A stretch of 64,000 nucleotides of DNA from Parahaliea maris. Lineage in GTDB: Bacteria > Pseudomonadota > Gammaproteobacteria > Pseudomonadales > Halieaceae. The stretch lies in contig NZ_VRZA01000006.1 of the NCBI RefSeq assembly GCF_008064665.1, positions 1 to 64,000 of the forward strand. The letters are read 5' to 3'. The translations under genes and the position numbers were made by a program. Below are positions 17,593 to 27,760 of this stretch, in pieces. The first letter of the stretch is position 1; each line of letters starts with the position of its first letter. Below the pieces are notes generated by a model, which was not told where the DNA came from, did not search any database, and saw nothing but the letters and a program-made list of their open reading frames with translations.

Positions 17593-19005
17593 TTAATCGC
17601 ACTCCAGCGTTATATTGACTGTGCTGAGCAGTTCGCTCGCGGTACACAGGGACGAGTTTTCCTTTGCCTGCAGGGTAATGCCGCCGGTGCCGGAGGCGTC
17701 GAGGGTGATGGCCGTAGTGATTGACGGCAGATCGCCGTTCAGGGTGAGGGTGGTTTTTTCAGCAAAAATTTTGTCGTCAAAGGTGATGACCGGGAAGCGA
17801 AAGTCATTGTTTGCCAGCAGCATGGCGCCTCGCAGAGAGCAGTCGTTCTTGAATACCACGCACCAGCGATAATCCACATCTTCAGCAGTGTCAACGATCA
17901 CCTTGTTCTGGGCCTGGGTTTCAAAAGCGCCAATATCCACTACGCCCGCAGCGTCCCGGGGGTCCCCGTTTCCGCGCTGGTCCCAGCGGAGTGGCTGGCC
18001 GTATTCGTTGACAGAGGCATCCCGGGCACCGTAGTTGGTGGCCGGGCTGCGCATGCCCAGATTAATGGTGCGCGTAGGACCATTGAAGTAGTCCGGATTC
18101 CCCAGCACCGGGTCCTCGCGGGAGTAGGGTTCGCCGCAGCCTGAGTCGGATTCAATGATGTTGTGTAGAGAGGCCTCAAGAGGCCTGCTGGAAAAACAAT
18201 CGCTACCCACCAGGCTGTTGGCCAGAATGGAATTTCCCATGCCCAGGCTCGCCTCGTTCAGGACCGCCGCGCCGCGCGGGGCGCTGTTATTGGTAAAGGT
18301 CGCATGGGTAACGCGGGCCTGACCGCTGGTCAGCGCAAGCGCGCCGCCGCCCTGATCGGCGGAGTTGTCGTAGAACGTGCTGTTGATGACGAAGGTCAGC
18401 AGGCCAGAAGCGTATATCGCACCGCCTTGGTCCGTCGCACGGTTGTTATCAAAGGTACTGCTTTCGACAACCAGGTCTCCTTCGCTGAAAATGGCCCCGC
18501 CCCTGTCTGCGTTGCCATGACTCAGGGTGAGATAGCGCAGTTTTACCAAGGTGTTTGCGGAAACCTGCAATATCGCGTGCTGTCCTGATGCATCGATAGT
18601 CACGCCACTGGCTTTCCACAGCATGTCCTCGATATAGCCGTCGATGACCAGGTCGTCGGTGACGGTGGGAAGAGGGGACTCGAGGCTGATCGTCTGTGGC
18701 GACGAGTACAGGCCGTCGTCGCTCTCGAATACTATCTGGTCCGGACCAGGGGATGCATTGGCGGCCAGGATCGCCGCCCGCAGGGAGCCTTCACCACTGT
18801 CGGTCAGCGCCGTTACGCGAAAGGTTGCTTGAATCTCCCCCGGGCGATCTTCCGGCAGCGTCAACGGCGGTTTGGTGATGGGTAGCGCAACCGGTGGCAG
18901 TGGCGGCTGCCCCGGTGACTTGTTGACGGCCAGCAGTCCGGCTGTGGCGCAGGCAATCGCCGCACCGGCGGCGACAATGACGCCCCTGTTCTTGTCCATA
19001 ACCAT
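17593..19005 (-). CDS. Secreted parallel beta-helix protein (choice-of-anchor Q-like)
   Basis: 470 residues with an N-terminal hydrophobic segment (residues 7-26, probable signal or anchor) and a Pro-rich linker. It has two copies of the motif that opens many exported beta-helix proteins: VTALTDSGEGSLRAAILAAN near residue 63 and DVDYRWCVVFKNDCSLRGAM near 375. Between them are right-handed beta-helix rungs (GGAIFSEGDLVVESSTFDNN, GGAIYASGLL, GGGALALTSGQ) ending in VVDIGAFE, the usual end of this domain. No catalytic residues are evident, so it is probably a carbohydrate-binding or surface protein. Two Met codons at 19005 and 18999 can start it. Confidence 0.75.
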   Translation of the reverse strand: MVMDKNRGVIVAAGAAIACATAGLLAVNKSPGQPPLPPVALPITKPPLTLPEDRPGEIQATFRVTALTDSGEGSLRAAILAANASPGPDQIVFESDDGLYSSPQTISLESPLPTVTDDLVIDGYIEDMLWKASGVTIDASGQHAILQVSANTLVKLRYLTLSHGNADRGGAIFSEGDLVVESSTFDNNRATDQGGAIYASGLLTFVINSTFYDNSADQGGGALALTSGQARVTHATFTNNSAPRGAAVLNEASLGMGNSILANSLVGSDCFSSRPLEASLHNIIESDSGCGEPYSREDPVLGNPDYFNGPTRTINLGMRSPATNYGARDASVNEYGQPLRWDQRGNGDPRDAAGVVDIGAFETQAQNKVIVDTAEDVDYRWCVVFKNDCSLRGAMLLANNDFRFPVITFDDKIFAEKTTLTLNGDLPSITTAITLDASGTGGITLQAKENSSLCTASELLSTVNITLECD

Positions 19006-19115
19006 ACGCCCTGGATCGGAAGTGATTGGCGGTGGACACCGCAGCTACAGTGTGCGGCGAACCCGCGGCGCGGGCAAGCCATCTACCATTAGCCGCCCAA
19101 ACCCACCAACAGCCC

Positions 19116-22085
19116 CTAGAACACCACCACCGCCTCATTGGAGCAAATCGGCGCAGGGGCGGAAGACTGACAGACCTGATAGCGGTAGCTGCCCCCGCCC
19201 CGCTGGTCGATGGCGTCGGTGTAGGTGGTGCCCGATACGGGGTCCAAATTGATCGGCACGTCATCGCGATAAATCTCGACTTCTCCAGCCGGACTCCATT
19301 CCAGGTCCACACGCTGTAGGCCTTTCACCTTGTACCCGTTGGCGTTGAGCGAGATATCCGGCGGTGGGTTGCCGGGCAGTGTCGTCGCTGACTCGCTCAC
19401 CCAGGCGGTGACCTCCGTGTCGCGGTAGGCCTGAATCCGGTAGGAGTAGGTCGTTACGGCCTCCAGCCCGCTGTCCTGATGGCTGGTGATATAGGGCGCG
19501 AAGGGCGATCCGGGCACGGGGCTCCAGGTACTCGTCGGGGAAGAGCGCTCAATGTGGAAGCCGTCCGCGCCGGAGGAGCCGGTCCAGTTGAGGGTTACAG
19601 AATCGCTAGCGGGATCCAGTGACATCCAGACGGGCGGCGTCAGCGGCAGTGGGTCGGGGCCGCCACCGTCCGATTCGGTGCGCACGTAAATCTGGTCGAT
19701 GTAGGCCGTGTCCAGCGCGTTGTTGCCGGGGCTCTGGTCGCTGTCGGTCAGCTGGATGCGGTACTGGCCGCTGACCCCGGCCGGCAGGGCCAGGCTGTAC
19801 TGTGATGGTGAGGTACCGAGCGTTATCGTGTCGGTGCTCGGGTTCGAGGACCCCGGGGTCAGGTAGCGGATCTCCATCGCGTCGTTGTCACTGCTGCTGT
19901 CCTGGTAGCCGTGGATCACCAGGGTCACGGTATCCCCGGCGTTGACGTCCACCGTCCAGTAGTGTTCGAGATAGCTGTAGCGGTCGCGCTTTTTACCGCC
20001 GGATTCGCGCTCGCGGATCGACTGGTATTCGGTGTCGAGGAAGCGGGTATCCGCGTAGGAGCCGCTCACGGTGCCAGCAGCGGGTTGGTCCCCGGTGGCG
20101 AACTGGTCGTATACCGCGGGCAGGGTAACCGTTACCGTTGTCACGTCCGGTGAGCTGCTGGCGCCGAGGTTATCGGTGACCGTGAGGGATGCATTGAACA
20201 CGCCCTGACTCTGGTATTCGTGCGTCGGCGCCGCCTCACTGGACTGCGCGCCGTCGCCAAACTGCCAGAGGTAGCTGCTGATGCTGCCGTCGGGGTCGTT
20301 GGACAGGGAGGCATCGAACTGGACGGTATGCGGGGTCTCGCCCTCCAGCACGTCCGCGCTGATGCTGGCCACCGGTGCCTGATTGATGATGTCGACCTGC
20401 AGCGTGTCGGTATCGCTCAAATTATCACTGTCGGTCACGGTCAGGGTGACGGTATGGGTGCCTGATAGCGTGTATTGATGGCTGGTCGTTGCACCGCTGC
20501 CGGTATTGCCATCGCCGAAATCCCAGTCCCAGGCCAGGTCGCCCACGTTGCCATCGGGGTCGCTGGACTGCTCACCGCTAAAGCCCACAGTGACGGGTGC
20601 AGTGGTGATGCTGTAGGGCGGGCTGAAGGCGGCGACCGCGACTGGCGGAGCGAGGCCTGACGCGTCGGGCACAGTGCCGCTAACGCTGTAGCGGCCCAGG
20701 CTGCCGTAGTCGCTGTAGTCCGTATCCGGGCTCCCTTTGCCGGTGCCGTCTACGTGGAGGTAATACTCCCCCGCGGCCAGTGCGCCGGCGAGGCTGGCTT
20801 CCAGAAAATCCGCCGGGTTGGAGGACGCGACCAGTGAGCCTGAGCTGTCGTAAAGGGCGGCCAGGATATCCAGGTTCGGCGCAAAGGCAGCGGGGTCGAC
20901 GGCAATGCTGTAGTTGCCGCTGCCACTCACAAAGCGGAACACATCGACATCCTCGCGCCGGTGGATGAGGCCGCTGGCGGACAGGGTCGCCACGCTGCCG
21001 TCGGTGCTGATGTCCATGGCACTGGCCGCTGCGTTACTGTCGCCATGGTCGTCGGCGACCATGGGCGCGCCGTTGTTCTGGATGATCTGCAGGTCGTCCT
21101 GCTGGTTGTTGGCACCGCTGTATTCACCCTGGCTCCACTGCACCAGGGGCTGGTAGTAACCGACGCCCATGATGGGCGCCCAGCCGGTGGCGCCACTGCC
21201 GTGCCCCTCGTAATAACCCACGCCGCCACTGGCGCCGTCGTGAGACAGGCCCAGGTTATGGCCGGCCTCGTGGCTGATGGCTTCCCCGGCGCCCACCAGG
21301 CTGGTGTTGAAGACGAAGGCGGGTTTGTTATAACTGCCAATGTTGTCAAAAACGCCGACGTAGGCGAAGCCGCCGCAGCCGCAGTTGTCAAAATTGTCCT
21401 CGGTGATTACCACGCGCGTACCGAAATCGGCATCGCCGGAACTGCTGCGTATGATGGCGGCACTGCCGGGGTCCTCGGTGGTCACGTCCACGTCGAAGGG
21501 GGCGTAGTCCTCCGCCACCTGGCGCCACATATCCTGGATGTATTCCAGTTCGAGGGTGGAGAACGCGGGGTCACTGTCCCGGCTGTAGGGGGGTGAAATA
21601 ATGGGGTCTACCCCCGAGGAGAGGTTCCAGGCCGTGCCGCTGGTCTGGTGGCCGTCGAAGTCCAGGTAGAGCACCCGGGCAGCTCCCGGCTTGCTGTGCA
21701 GGGTGAAGGTGTCCTCCAGCGGGAAGGGGGCAGCGGCGGGTGCGAGGGGCTGCTCGCCTCCTTCAACACGCTCATCAATGAACAGCAGTCGGCCCCGCAG
21801 GTCGATCCAGGCGGTGTCGTCTTCCCGCAGCATGCGGGTAAATTCAGCGGGATGCAGGCCGTACCAGGCCGCCACCTCGGGCAGGTTTGCTCCCAGCCGG
21901 CCGATGGCCCGCTGACCGCGGGAGCGGTCGGGGAACGACAAGACCGGGAACGCTGGCTTGGCCGCGGGCCCAACCTGCGCGACGGCGGGTGCTAAAGGCA
22001 GGATGATGGCAGTGAAGAATCCGGCGGCGGCAAGCCAGTGCCGGCGACGCGTTTGGCAGCGTACCTGGTGGCGTGAAACGGGCAT
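19116..22085 (-). CDS. Secreted metzincin metalloprotease with PKD and Fn3-like domains
   Basis: 989 residues. A signal peptide of about 36 residues (ends AVA) is followed by a propeptide-like region. The protease domain has zinc motif HEAGHNLGLSHD (His272, His276, His282; catalytic Glu273) and a downstream PIMGVGYY that could be the Met-turn, so it is a metzincin. Then come a pre-peptidase C-type beta domain (about residues 370-480), two PKD domains (about 495-580 and 585-675; WDWDFGDGNTGSG and YLWQFGDGAQSSE), a carbohydrate-binding-like beta domain and two fibronectin-III-like modules. The ATG at 22085 follows GGGGAGGG. This is a plausible T2SS substrate, acting outside the cell on protein. 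The exact peptidase family is not certain. Confidence 0.88.
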   Translation of the reverse strand: MPVSRHQVRCQTRRRHWLAAAGFFTAIILPLAPAVAQVGPAAKPAFPVLSFPDRSRGQRAIGRLGANLPEVAAWYGLHPAEFTRMLREDDTAWIDLRGRLLFIDERVEGGEQPLAPAAAPFPLEDTFTLHSKPGAARVLYLDFDGHQTSGTAWNLSSGVDPIISPPYSRDSDPAFSTLELEYIQDMWRQVAEDYAPFDVDVTTEDPGSAAIIRSSSGDADFGTRVVITEDNFDNCGCGGFAYVGVFDNIGSYNKPAFVFNTSLVGAGEAISHEAGHNLGLSHDGASGGVGYYEGHGSGATGWAPIMGVGYYQPLVQWSQGEYSGANNQQDDLQIIQNNGAPMVADDHGDSNAAASAMDISTDGSVATLSASGLIHRREDVDVFRFVSGSGNYSIAVDPAAFAPNLDILAALYDSSGSLVASSNPADFLEASLAGALAAGEYYLHVDGTGKGSPDTDYSDYGSLGRYSVSGTVPDASGLAPPVAVAAFSPPYSITTAPVTVGFSGEQSSDPDGNVGDLAWDWDFGDGNTGSGATTSHQYTLSGTHTVTLTVTDSDNLSDTDTLQVDIINQAPVASISADVLEGETPHTVQFDASLSNDPDGSISSYLWQFGDGAQSSEAAPTHEYQSQGVFNASLTVTDNLGASSSPDVTTVTVTLPAVYDQFATGDQPAAGTVSGSYADTRFLDTEYQSIRERESGGKKRDRYSYLEHYWTVDVNAGDTVTLVIHGYQDSSSDNDAMEIRYLTPGSSNPSTDTITLGTSPSQYSLALPAGVSGQYRIQLTDSDQSPGNNALDTAYIDQIYVRTESDGGGPDPLPLTPPVWMSLDPASDSVTLNWTGSSGADGFHIERSSPTSTWSPVPGSPFAPYITSHQDSGLEAVTTYSYRIQAYRDTEVTAWVSESATTLPGNPPPDISLNANGYKVKGLQRVDLEWSPAGEVEIYRDDVPINLDPVSGTTYTDAIDQRGGGSYRYQVCQSSAPAPICSNEAVVVF

Positions 22086-22235
22086 GGTAAGCCCTCCCCC
22101 TGCGGTGGTTTTTTAACCAGTTTGCGCAGGGGACATGGCCCACGGCCAGCGGAAAAGGGAGAAAACCCCAGTTAAACGCCGAAAAAAGTGAAGTAGGTCA
22201 CGTTGTAGCGAATACGTGACCGGCCAGCGGCAAAC

Positions 22236-23558
22236 TCAGCTTTTCGCTTCGAGGCTCCGGTTGATGCGCAGCGCCAGCAACGTCACCACCACCGCCGACA
22301 GCAGGTACCCACTCACGGCCACCAGCCCGAACTCCACCGACAGCCCCAGGGCCACCAGCGGGGCGAAGGCCGCGCCGAACAGCCAGGCGAAGTCGGAGGT
22401 CAGGGCGGCGCCGGTGTAGCGGTAGCGGCGCTGGAAGTTGGCGGTCACGGTGCCGTTGGCCTGGCCGTAGGACAGGCCCAGCAGGGCGAAACCGATCAGG
22501 ATGAAGGCGTTCTGCTGGGCGGGGCTGCCGTCCATCAGCATGGGGGCGAACAGGGCGAATACACCGATAGCTGCGGCCATCAGGCCCAGGGTGGTGCGCT
22601 TGCCGATGCGGTCGGCGATCATGCCAGAGGCCATGGTGCCGAGGATGCCGGCGCAGGCGCCCCACACCTGGATGCTCAGCACCTTGTCGATCACCTGGGA
22701 CTTGTTCAGGGCGATCCACGACAGGGGGAAGATGGTCACGATGTGGAACAGGGCGTAGCTTGCCAGGGCGGCAAAGGCGCCGAGGAAGATATTGCGGCCC
22801 TGCTCGCGCAGCATTTCACGGGTGCTGATGGGCTCCAGTTCGCTCTCTTCCAGGGCGAAGGTGTATTCCTCGGTGAGCACCAGTCGCAGGCGGGCAAACA
22901 GGGCCACCACGTTGATGGCGAAGGCCACGAAGAAGGGGTAGCGCCAGGCCCAGCTGAGGAAGTCCTCGGTGCTGACGGCGACGATCAGGTATAAAAAGAG
23001 GGCATTGGCCAGCAGGAAGCCCAGCGGGGCGCCGAGTTGGCCCAGCATGGCGTACCAGTTGCGCCGGTTGGAGGGCGCGTTCAGCACCAGCAGGGAGGGC
23101 AGGCCGTCCCAGGCGCCGCCGGTGGCGAAGCCCTGCAGGGCGCGGAAAAAGGCCAGAAACACCACGGCTGCTGTGCCGAGGGTTTCGTAGGTCGGCAGGA
23201 AGGCGATGCCCGCCGTGGCGGTGCCCAGCAGGAATAGCGACGCGGTGAGCTTCACACTGCGCCCCCAGCGGCGCTGGATGGTCATGAACAGGGCGGTGCC
23301 GAAGGGGCGCGCCACAAAGGCCAGGGCGAAGATCCAGAAGGAGTAGATAACCCCCTCGATCTGGCTGGCGCCGGGGAAGAACACCGAGGGGAAGACCAGC
23401 ACACAGGCGATACCGAACACGAAGAAGTCAAAGTATTCGGAAGCGCGCCCGATGATCACGCCTACCGCGATTTCGCCGGGGGCTACTGGCGAATGGCCGG
23501 CAGGGGTGGCGTTGTCGGCAGTGAAAGCGGGGGAGGGGGTTCCAGTCGCGTTGGCCAT
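22236..23558 (-). CDS. MFS transporter, metabolite:H+ symporter (MHS) family
   Basis: 440-residue inner-membrane carrier with about 12 hydrophobic segments. The opening VGVIIGRASEYFDFFVFGIA, the loop WIFALAFVARPFGTALFMTI and the segment FRALQGFATGGAWDGLPSLL are characteristic of the MHS group, which imports organic acids, betaines and related solutes with protons. Substrate cannot be read from the sequence. It is transcribed away from cyoA across a 154-base gap and is not obviously linked in function to it. Confidence 0.85.
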   Translation of the reverse strand: MANATGTPSPAFTADNATPAGHSPVAPGEIAVGVIIGRASEYFDFFVFGIACVLVFPSVFFPGASQIEGVIYSFWIFALAFVARPFGTALFMTIQRRWGRSVKLTASLFLLGTATAGIAFLPTYETLGTAAVVFLAFFRALQGFATGGAWDGLPSLLVLNAPSNRRNWYAMLGQLGAPLGFLLANALFLYLIVAVSTEDFLSWAWRYPFFVAFAINVVALFARLRLVLTEEYTFALEESELEPISTREMLREQGRNIFLGAFAALASYALFHIVTIFPLSWIALNKSQVIDKVLSIQVWGACAGILGTMASGMIADRIGKRTTLGLMAAAIGVFALFAPMLMDGSPAQQNAFILIGFALLGLSYGQANGTVTANFQRRYRYTGAALTSDFAWLFGAAFAPLVALGLSVEFGLVAVSGYLLSAVVVTLLALRINRSLEAKS

Positions 23559-23712
23559 GGTGCTTTTTTCCGGGGTACAGGCTGGTGATATAGGGCACAG
23601 GCTACTCGCTTTGTTCGCCTCTCACCATAGGACAAATTGTCCAATTCAATCGCCGCGGCAATTGCCGTAGAGTGCGCGCCATCCTCCCTGTAACCCGGAT
23701 TTGCGAGCGGCA

Positions 23713-24666
23713 ATGGCAAACCCTACTAGATTTCCTTCGGCCAGGACGGTCGGCAAGACACTCCTGGCAACCGCGCTGGCCCTTTCCCTGGCCGGCTGTA
23801 ACTGGGTGGTCATGGCCCCCTCCGGCGATATCGCTGCCCAGCAGGCGGACCTGATCCTGTGGTCAACCTACCTGATGCTGATCATCATCGTGCCGGTGAT
23901 CGTGCTGACCCTGATGTTCGCCTGGCGCTACCGCTCGTCCAACAAGAATGCCACCTACAAGCCCGACTGGGACCACTCCACCAACCTGGAACTGGTGATC
24001 TGGGCCGCGCCGCTGGCCATTATCATCGCCCTGGGTGCCCTGACCTGGGTGAGCACCCACAAGCTGGACCCCTATCGCCCGCTGGACCGTATCGACGCTG
24101 GCAAGCCGGTTCCGGAGGACATGGAACCGCTGGTCGTGGAAGTCGTTGCGATGGACTGGAAGTGGCTGTTTTTCTACCCCGAGCAGGGCATCGCCACGGT
24201 CAATGAACTGGCGGCCCCGGTGGACCGGCCGATCAAGTTCAAGATCACCGCCACCACCATGATGAACTCCTTCTACGTGCCGGCCCTGGCGGGCATGATC
24301 TACGCCATGGGCGGTATGGAAACCCAGCTCCACGCGGTGATCAACGAGGAAGGCAGCTACGAAGGCTTCTCGGCCAACTACTCCGGCGCCGGCTTCAACA
24401 AGATGCGCTTTGAGTTCCTCGGCCAGTCCGAGGCGGACTTCGCCCAGTGGGTCGCCGATGTGAAGGCCCAGGGCTCACCGTTGAGCCGCCCGGCCTACAA
24501 GACACTGGAGAAGCCCAGCATCGATGACCCGGTGCGCTACTACAGCGAGGTCATGCCGGGACTGTACGACGCCATTCTCAACCGCTGCGTCGACCCGGGC
24601 CAGGTCTGCATGAAAGACCTGATGAAGAGCCACCACGCACATCACGGTGAAGGCGCGGCCGAGTAA
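23713..24666 (+). CDS. cyoA: Cytochrome bo3 ubiquinol oxidase subunit II
   Basis: 317-residue lipoprotein (lipobox SLAGC, Cys29) with two membrane segments near residues 47-70 and 93-113 and a periplasmic cupredoxin domain. The copper A ligands of cytochrome c oxidases are absent, as expected for quinol oxidases. MDWKWLFFYPEQGIATVNE and NSFYVPALAGMIYAMGGMET are typical of CyoA. The ATG at 23713 is preferred over TTG 23701. It starts the operon cyoABCD-SURF1 and is followed by an 81-base gap containing a GC-rich hairpin. Confidence 0.95.
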   Translation: MANPTRFPSARTVGKTLLATALALSLAGCNWVVMAPSGDIAAQQADLILWSTYLMLIIIVPVIVLTLMFAWRYRSSNKNATYKPDWDHSTNLELVIWAAPLAIIIALGALTWVSTHKLDPYRPLDRIDAGKPVPEDMEPLVVEVVAMDWKWLFFYPEQGIATVNELAAPVDRPIKFKITATTMMNSFYVPALAGMIYAMGGMETQLHAVINEEGSYEGFSANYSGAGFNKMRFEFLGQSEADFAQWVADVKAQGSPLSRPAYKTLEKPSIDDPVRYYSEVMPGLYDAILNRCVDPGQVCMKDLMKSHHAHHGEGAAE

Positions 24667-24701
24667 GCCAGGCGGGCACGCCACCTTCACAAAACCTGTT
24701 T

Positions 24702-24718
24702 CGGCCGCCCCGGCGGCC
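24702..24718 (+). repeat. GC hairpin between cyoA and cyoB
   Basis: GGCCGCC and GGCGGCC form a 7-bp all-GC hairpin with a minimal loop in the only sizeable gap inside the cyo operon. There is no T run, so it is unlikely to terminate. It may mark a processing or stability boundary that lets cyoA be expressed at a different level from cyoBCD. Confidence 0.4.
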
Positions 24719-24747
24719 CAGTTGTAAAACCCAAGGGCGCCACAACT

Positions 24748-26754
24748 ATGTCGTCAGCAGTACAGACCTACTCCGACACCACGTCCGCCGTCTTCGGCCG
24801 GTTGACCTGGGACTCGTTCCCCTTCCACGACCCGATCATCCTCGGCACCTTCGCCGTGGTCGCGCTTGGCGGCCTGGCCCTGGTGGCGGCCCTGACCAGG
24901 TACAAGGTCTGGGGCTACCTGTGGACGGAGTGGTTCACCAGCATCGATCACAAGCGCATCGGCGTGATGTACATGATCCTCGGCATCATCATGCTGCTGC
25001 GCGGCTTCGCCGACGCCATCATGATGCGCCTGCACCAGGCCATGGCCTTCGGCGACGCCACCGGCTACCTGCCACCCCATCACTACGACCAGATCTTCAC
25101 CGCCCACGGCGTGATCATGATCTTCTTTGTAGCGATGCCCTTTGTGGTGGGCCTGATGAACTACATCGTGCCGCTGCAGATCGGCGCCCGCGACGTGGCC
25201 TTCCCCTTCCTCAATAACTTCAGCTTCTGGATGACCGCCTCCGGCGCCATCCTGATCATGCTGTCGCTGTTTGTGGGGGAATTCGCCAAATCTGGCTGGC
25301 TCGCCTATCCACCGCTAACGGGGATATTACAAAGCCCCGGGGTCGGGGTGGATTACTACATCTGGTCGCTGCAGATCGCCGGCGTGGGTACGCTGCTGTC
25401 CGGGGTCAACTTCGTGGTGACCATCGTCAAGATGCGCGCCCCCGGCATGACCATGATGAAAATGCCGGTCTTCACCTGGACCGCCCTGTGCACCAACATC
25501 CTGATCGTGGCGGCCTTCCCGATCCTGACCGCGGTCCTGGCCCTGCTGTCCCTCGATCGCTACATGGACTTCAACTTCTTCACCAACGACCTTGGCGGCA
25601 ACGCCATGATGTACGTGAACCTGATCTGGATCTGGGGCCACCCGGAAGTGTACATCCTGATCCTGCCGATCTTCGGGGTGTTCTCCGAGATCGTGTCCAC
25701 CTACAGCGGCAAGCGCCTGTTCGGTTACTCCTCCATGGTCTACGCCACCGTGGTAATCACCGTGCTGTCGTACCTGGTGTGGTTGCACCACTTCTTTACC
25801 ATGGGCTCCGGCGCCACGGTGAACAGTTTCTTCGGTATCACCACGATGATCATCTCGATCCCCACGGGCGCGAAGATCTTCAACTGGCTGTTTACCATGT
25901 ACCGCGGCCGCATCCAGTTTGAGGTGCCGATGCTGTGGACCGTGGGCTTCATGGTCACCTTCGTCATCGGCGGTATGACCGGCGTACTGCTGGCCGTACC
26001 CCCGGCTGACTTCGTGCTGCACAACAGCCTGTTCCTGATCGCCCACTTCCACAACGTGATCATTGGTGGCGTGGTGTTCGGTGTGTTCGCCGCCATCACC
26101 TACTGGTACCCGAAGGTCACCGGCTACAAGCTGGATCCGTTCTGGGGCAAGTGCTCCTTCTGGTTCTGGCTGATCGGTTTCTACGCCGCCTTCATGCCGC
26201 TGTATGTGCTGGGCCTGATGGGCGTGACCCGCCGCATGAGCCACTTCGAGGACATGTCCCTGCAGATCTGGTTCCAGGTTGCCGCCGTGGGCGCCTTCCT
26301 GATCGGCCTCGGCATCCTCTGCTTCCTGATCCAGCTCTACGTGAGCTTCAAGAAGCGCGAGTCCCTGCGCGACGAGTCCGGTGACCCCTGGAATGGCCGT
26401 ACCCTGGAGTGGTCCACCACTTCGCCGCCGCCCCAGTACAACTTTGCCTTCACCCCGCAGGTGCACGAGAACGATGCCTGGTGGCAGATGAAGCAGCAGG
26501 GCTTCCAGCCGCCGAAGGAGGGCTTCCTGCCCATCCACATGCCCAAGAACACCGCGGCGGGCATGGTGCTGGCGGGCCTGGCCACCGTGTTCGGTTTTGC
26601 CATGATCTGGTACGTCTGGTGGCTGGCGGCAGCGAGCTTTGGCGCGCTGATCCTGGGCGCCATCATCCATACCTTCAACTACAAGCGTGACTACTACATT
26701 CCCGCCGAGGACGTAGCCACGGTGGAGAATCAGCGCGGGGAGGTGCTGGCCTGA
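24748..26754 (+). CDS. cyoB: Cytochrome bo3 ubiquinol oxidase subunit I
   Basis: 668-residue catalytic subunit of the heme-copper quinol oxidase. It contains the low-spin heme ligand in [15 protein letters not shown], the copper B histidine and cross-linked tyrosine in [15 protein letters not shown], the HH pair in WLHHFFTMG and the high-spin/low-spin heme histidines in [13 protein letters not shown]. These are the hallmarks of A-type (proton-pumping) oxidases. Fifteen hydrophobic segments are expected. The stop overlaps the cyoC start. Confidence 0.97.
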   Translation: MSSAVQTYSDTTSAVFGRLTWDSFPFHDPIILGTFAVVALGGLALVAALTRYKVWGYLWTEWFTSIDHKRIGVMYMILGIIMLLRGFADAIMMRLHQAMAFGDATGYLPPHHYDQIFTAHGVIMIFFVAMPFVVGLMNYIVPLQIGARDVAFPFLNNFSFWMTASGAILIMLSLFVGEFAKSGWLAYPPLTGILQSPGVGVDYYIWSLQIAGVGTLLSGVNFVVTIVKMRAPGMTMMKMPVFTWTALCTNILIVAAFPILTAVLALLSLDRYMDFNFFTNDLGGNAMMYVNLIWIWGHPEVYILILPIFGVFSEIVSTYSGKRLFGYSSMVYATVVITVLSYLVWLHHFFTMGSGATVNSFFGITTMIISIPTGAKIFNWLFTMYRGRIQFEVPMLWTVGFMVTFVIGGMTGVLLAVPPADFVLHNSLFLIAHFHNVIIGGVVFGVFAAITYWYPKVTGYKLDPFWGKCSFWFWLIGFYAAFMPLYVLGLMGVTRRMSHFEDMSLQIWFQVAAVGAFLIGLGILCFLIQLYVSFKKRESLRDESGDPWNGRTLEWSTTSPPPQYNFAFTPQVHENDAWWQMKQQGFQPPKEGFLPIHMPKNTAAGMVLAGLATVFGFAMIWYVWWLAAASFGALILGAIIHTFNYKRDYYIPAEDVATVENQRGEVLA

Positions 26755-27383
26755 TGAGCAATGCAGTAGCAACACCCGCCGCAGAGGGCGGCAAGCTGGA
26801 GTTCCTGGTCAAGGGTGATCACCACCCTGCCCAGGGCACCCTGCTGGGGTTCTGGATCTACCTGATGAGCGACTGTCTCATCTTCGCATCCCTGTTCGCC
26901 ACCTACGGCGTCCTCAGCATGAACTTTGCCGGCGGGCCTTCCGGCGCAGACCTGTTCGACCTGGAACTGGTGGCCCTGAACACCGCCTTCCTGCTGATCT
27001 CTTCGATCACTTACGGCTTTGCCGTACTGAAGATGCAGCAGAACAGCGTGCGCGGCACCATGGGCTGGCTGGCGGTCACCGGCGTATTCGGCCTGTGCTT
27101 CCTGGGCGTGGAACTCTATGAGTTCTACCACATGATCCACATCGGCGCCGGGCCCCAGCGCAGCGGCTTCCTGTCCGCCTTCTTCACCCTGGTGGGCACC
27201 CACGGCCTGCACGTAACCTTCGGCTGTATCTGGCTGGTGACCCTGCTGCTGCAACTGCGCAAGCACGGCCTGATCCAGGAGAACAAGCGCCGGGTCTACT
27301 GTCTGTCCATGTTCTGGCACTTCCTGGACGTTATCTGGATTGGTGTCTTTACCTACGTCTACCTGATGGGATCCATGGTATGA
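26754..27383 (+). CDS. cyoC: Cytochrome bo3 ubiquinol oxidase subunit III
   Basis: 209 residues, five membrane helices, no metal ligands. The segments LGFWIYLMSDCLIFASLFATY and VGTHGLHVTFGCIWLVTLL are conserved in subunit III. It supports stable proton uptake by subunit I in the family. Start and stop overlap its neighbours (ATGA on both sides), so translation of cyoBCD is coupled. Confidence 0.96.
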   Translation: MSNAVATPAAEGGKLEFLVKGDHHPAQGTLLGFWIYLMSDCLIFASLFATYGVLSMNFAGGPSGADLFDLELVALNTAFLLISSITYGFAVLKMQQNSVRGTMGWLAVTGVFGLCFLGVELYEFYHMIHIGAGPQRSGFLSAFFTLVGTHGLHVTFGCIWLVTLLLQLRKHGLIQENKRRVYCLSMFWHFLDVIWIGVFTYVYLMGSMV

Positions 27384-27760
27384 GCGATCATCACGAGCAT
27401 CACGGCCATCACGAACATGCCGAAGAGGCGCCGCACAGTTCCTTCAAAGGCTACATGATCGGCTTCGTCGCCTCGGTCATCCTCACTGCCATTCCCTTCT
27501 GGATGGTCATGTCTGATGTGCTGGATTCACGCAATGCCACCATCCTGATCATCCTCGGCTTTGCCGTGGTGCAGATCGTGGTGCACATGATTTACTTCCT
27601 GCACATGGACTTCCAGTCCCAGGGCGGCTGGACCATGCTATCGCTGATCTTTACCGTGGTGCTGTTGTTCATCACCCTGTTCGGTTCCCTGTGGGTGATG
27701 TATCACATGAACGTCAACATGATGCCCTCCATGATGGGGGGCGCTGACGGGATGCCGTGA
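27380..27760 (+). CDS. cyoD: Cytochrome bo3 ubiquinol oxidase subunit IV
   Basis: 126-residue membrane protein with three hydrophobic segments and a His/Glu-rich N-terminus (residues 3-15). YMIGFVASVILTAIPFWMVM and VHMIYFLHMDFQSQGGWTML match CyoD. It helps assemble the copper B centre and the I-III contact in the family. The C-terminus is Met-rich (residues 112-126). It overlaps both cyoC and the SURF1 gene. Confidence 0.95.
   Translation: MSDHHEHHGHHEHAEEAPHSSFKGYMIGFVASVILTAIPFWMVMSDVLDSRNATILIILGFAVVQIVVHMIYFLHMDFQSQGGWTMLSLIFTVVLLFITLFGSLWVMYHMNVNMMPSMMGGADGMP

Noticed and set aside
25327-26775. 482-codon open frame antisense to cyoB
   Set aside because: It is a shadow of cyoB; the translation is a His/Gln/Gly/Asp-rich string without domain features.
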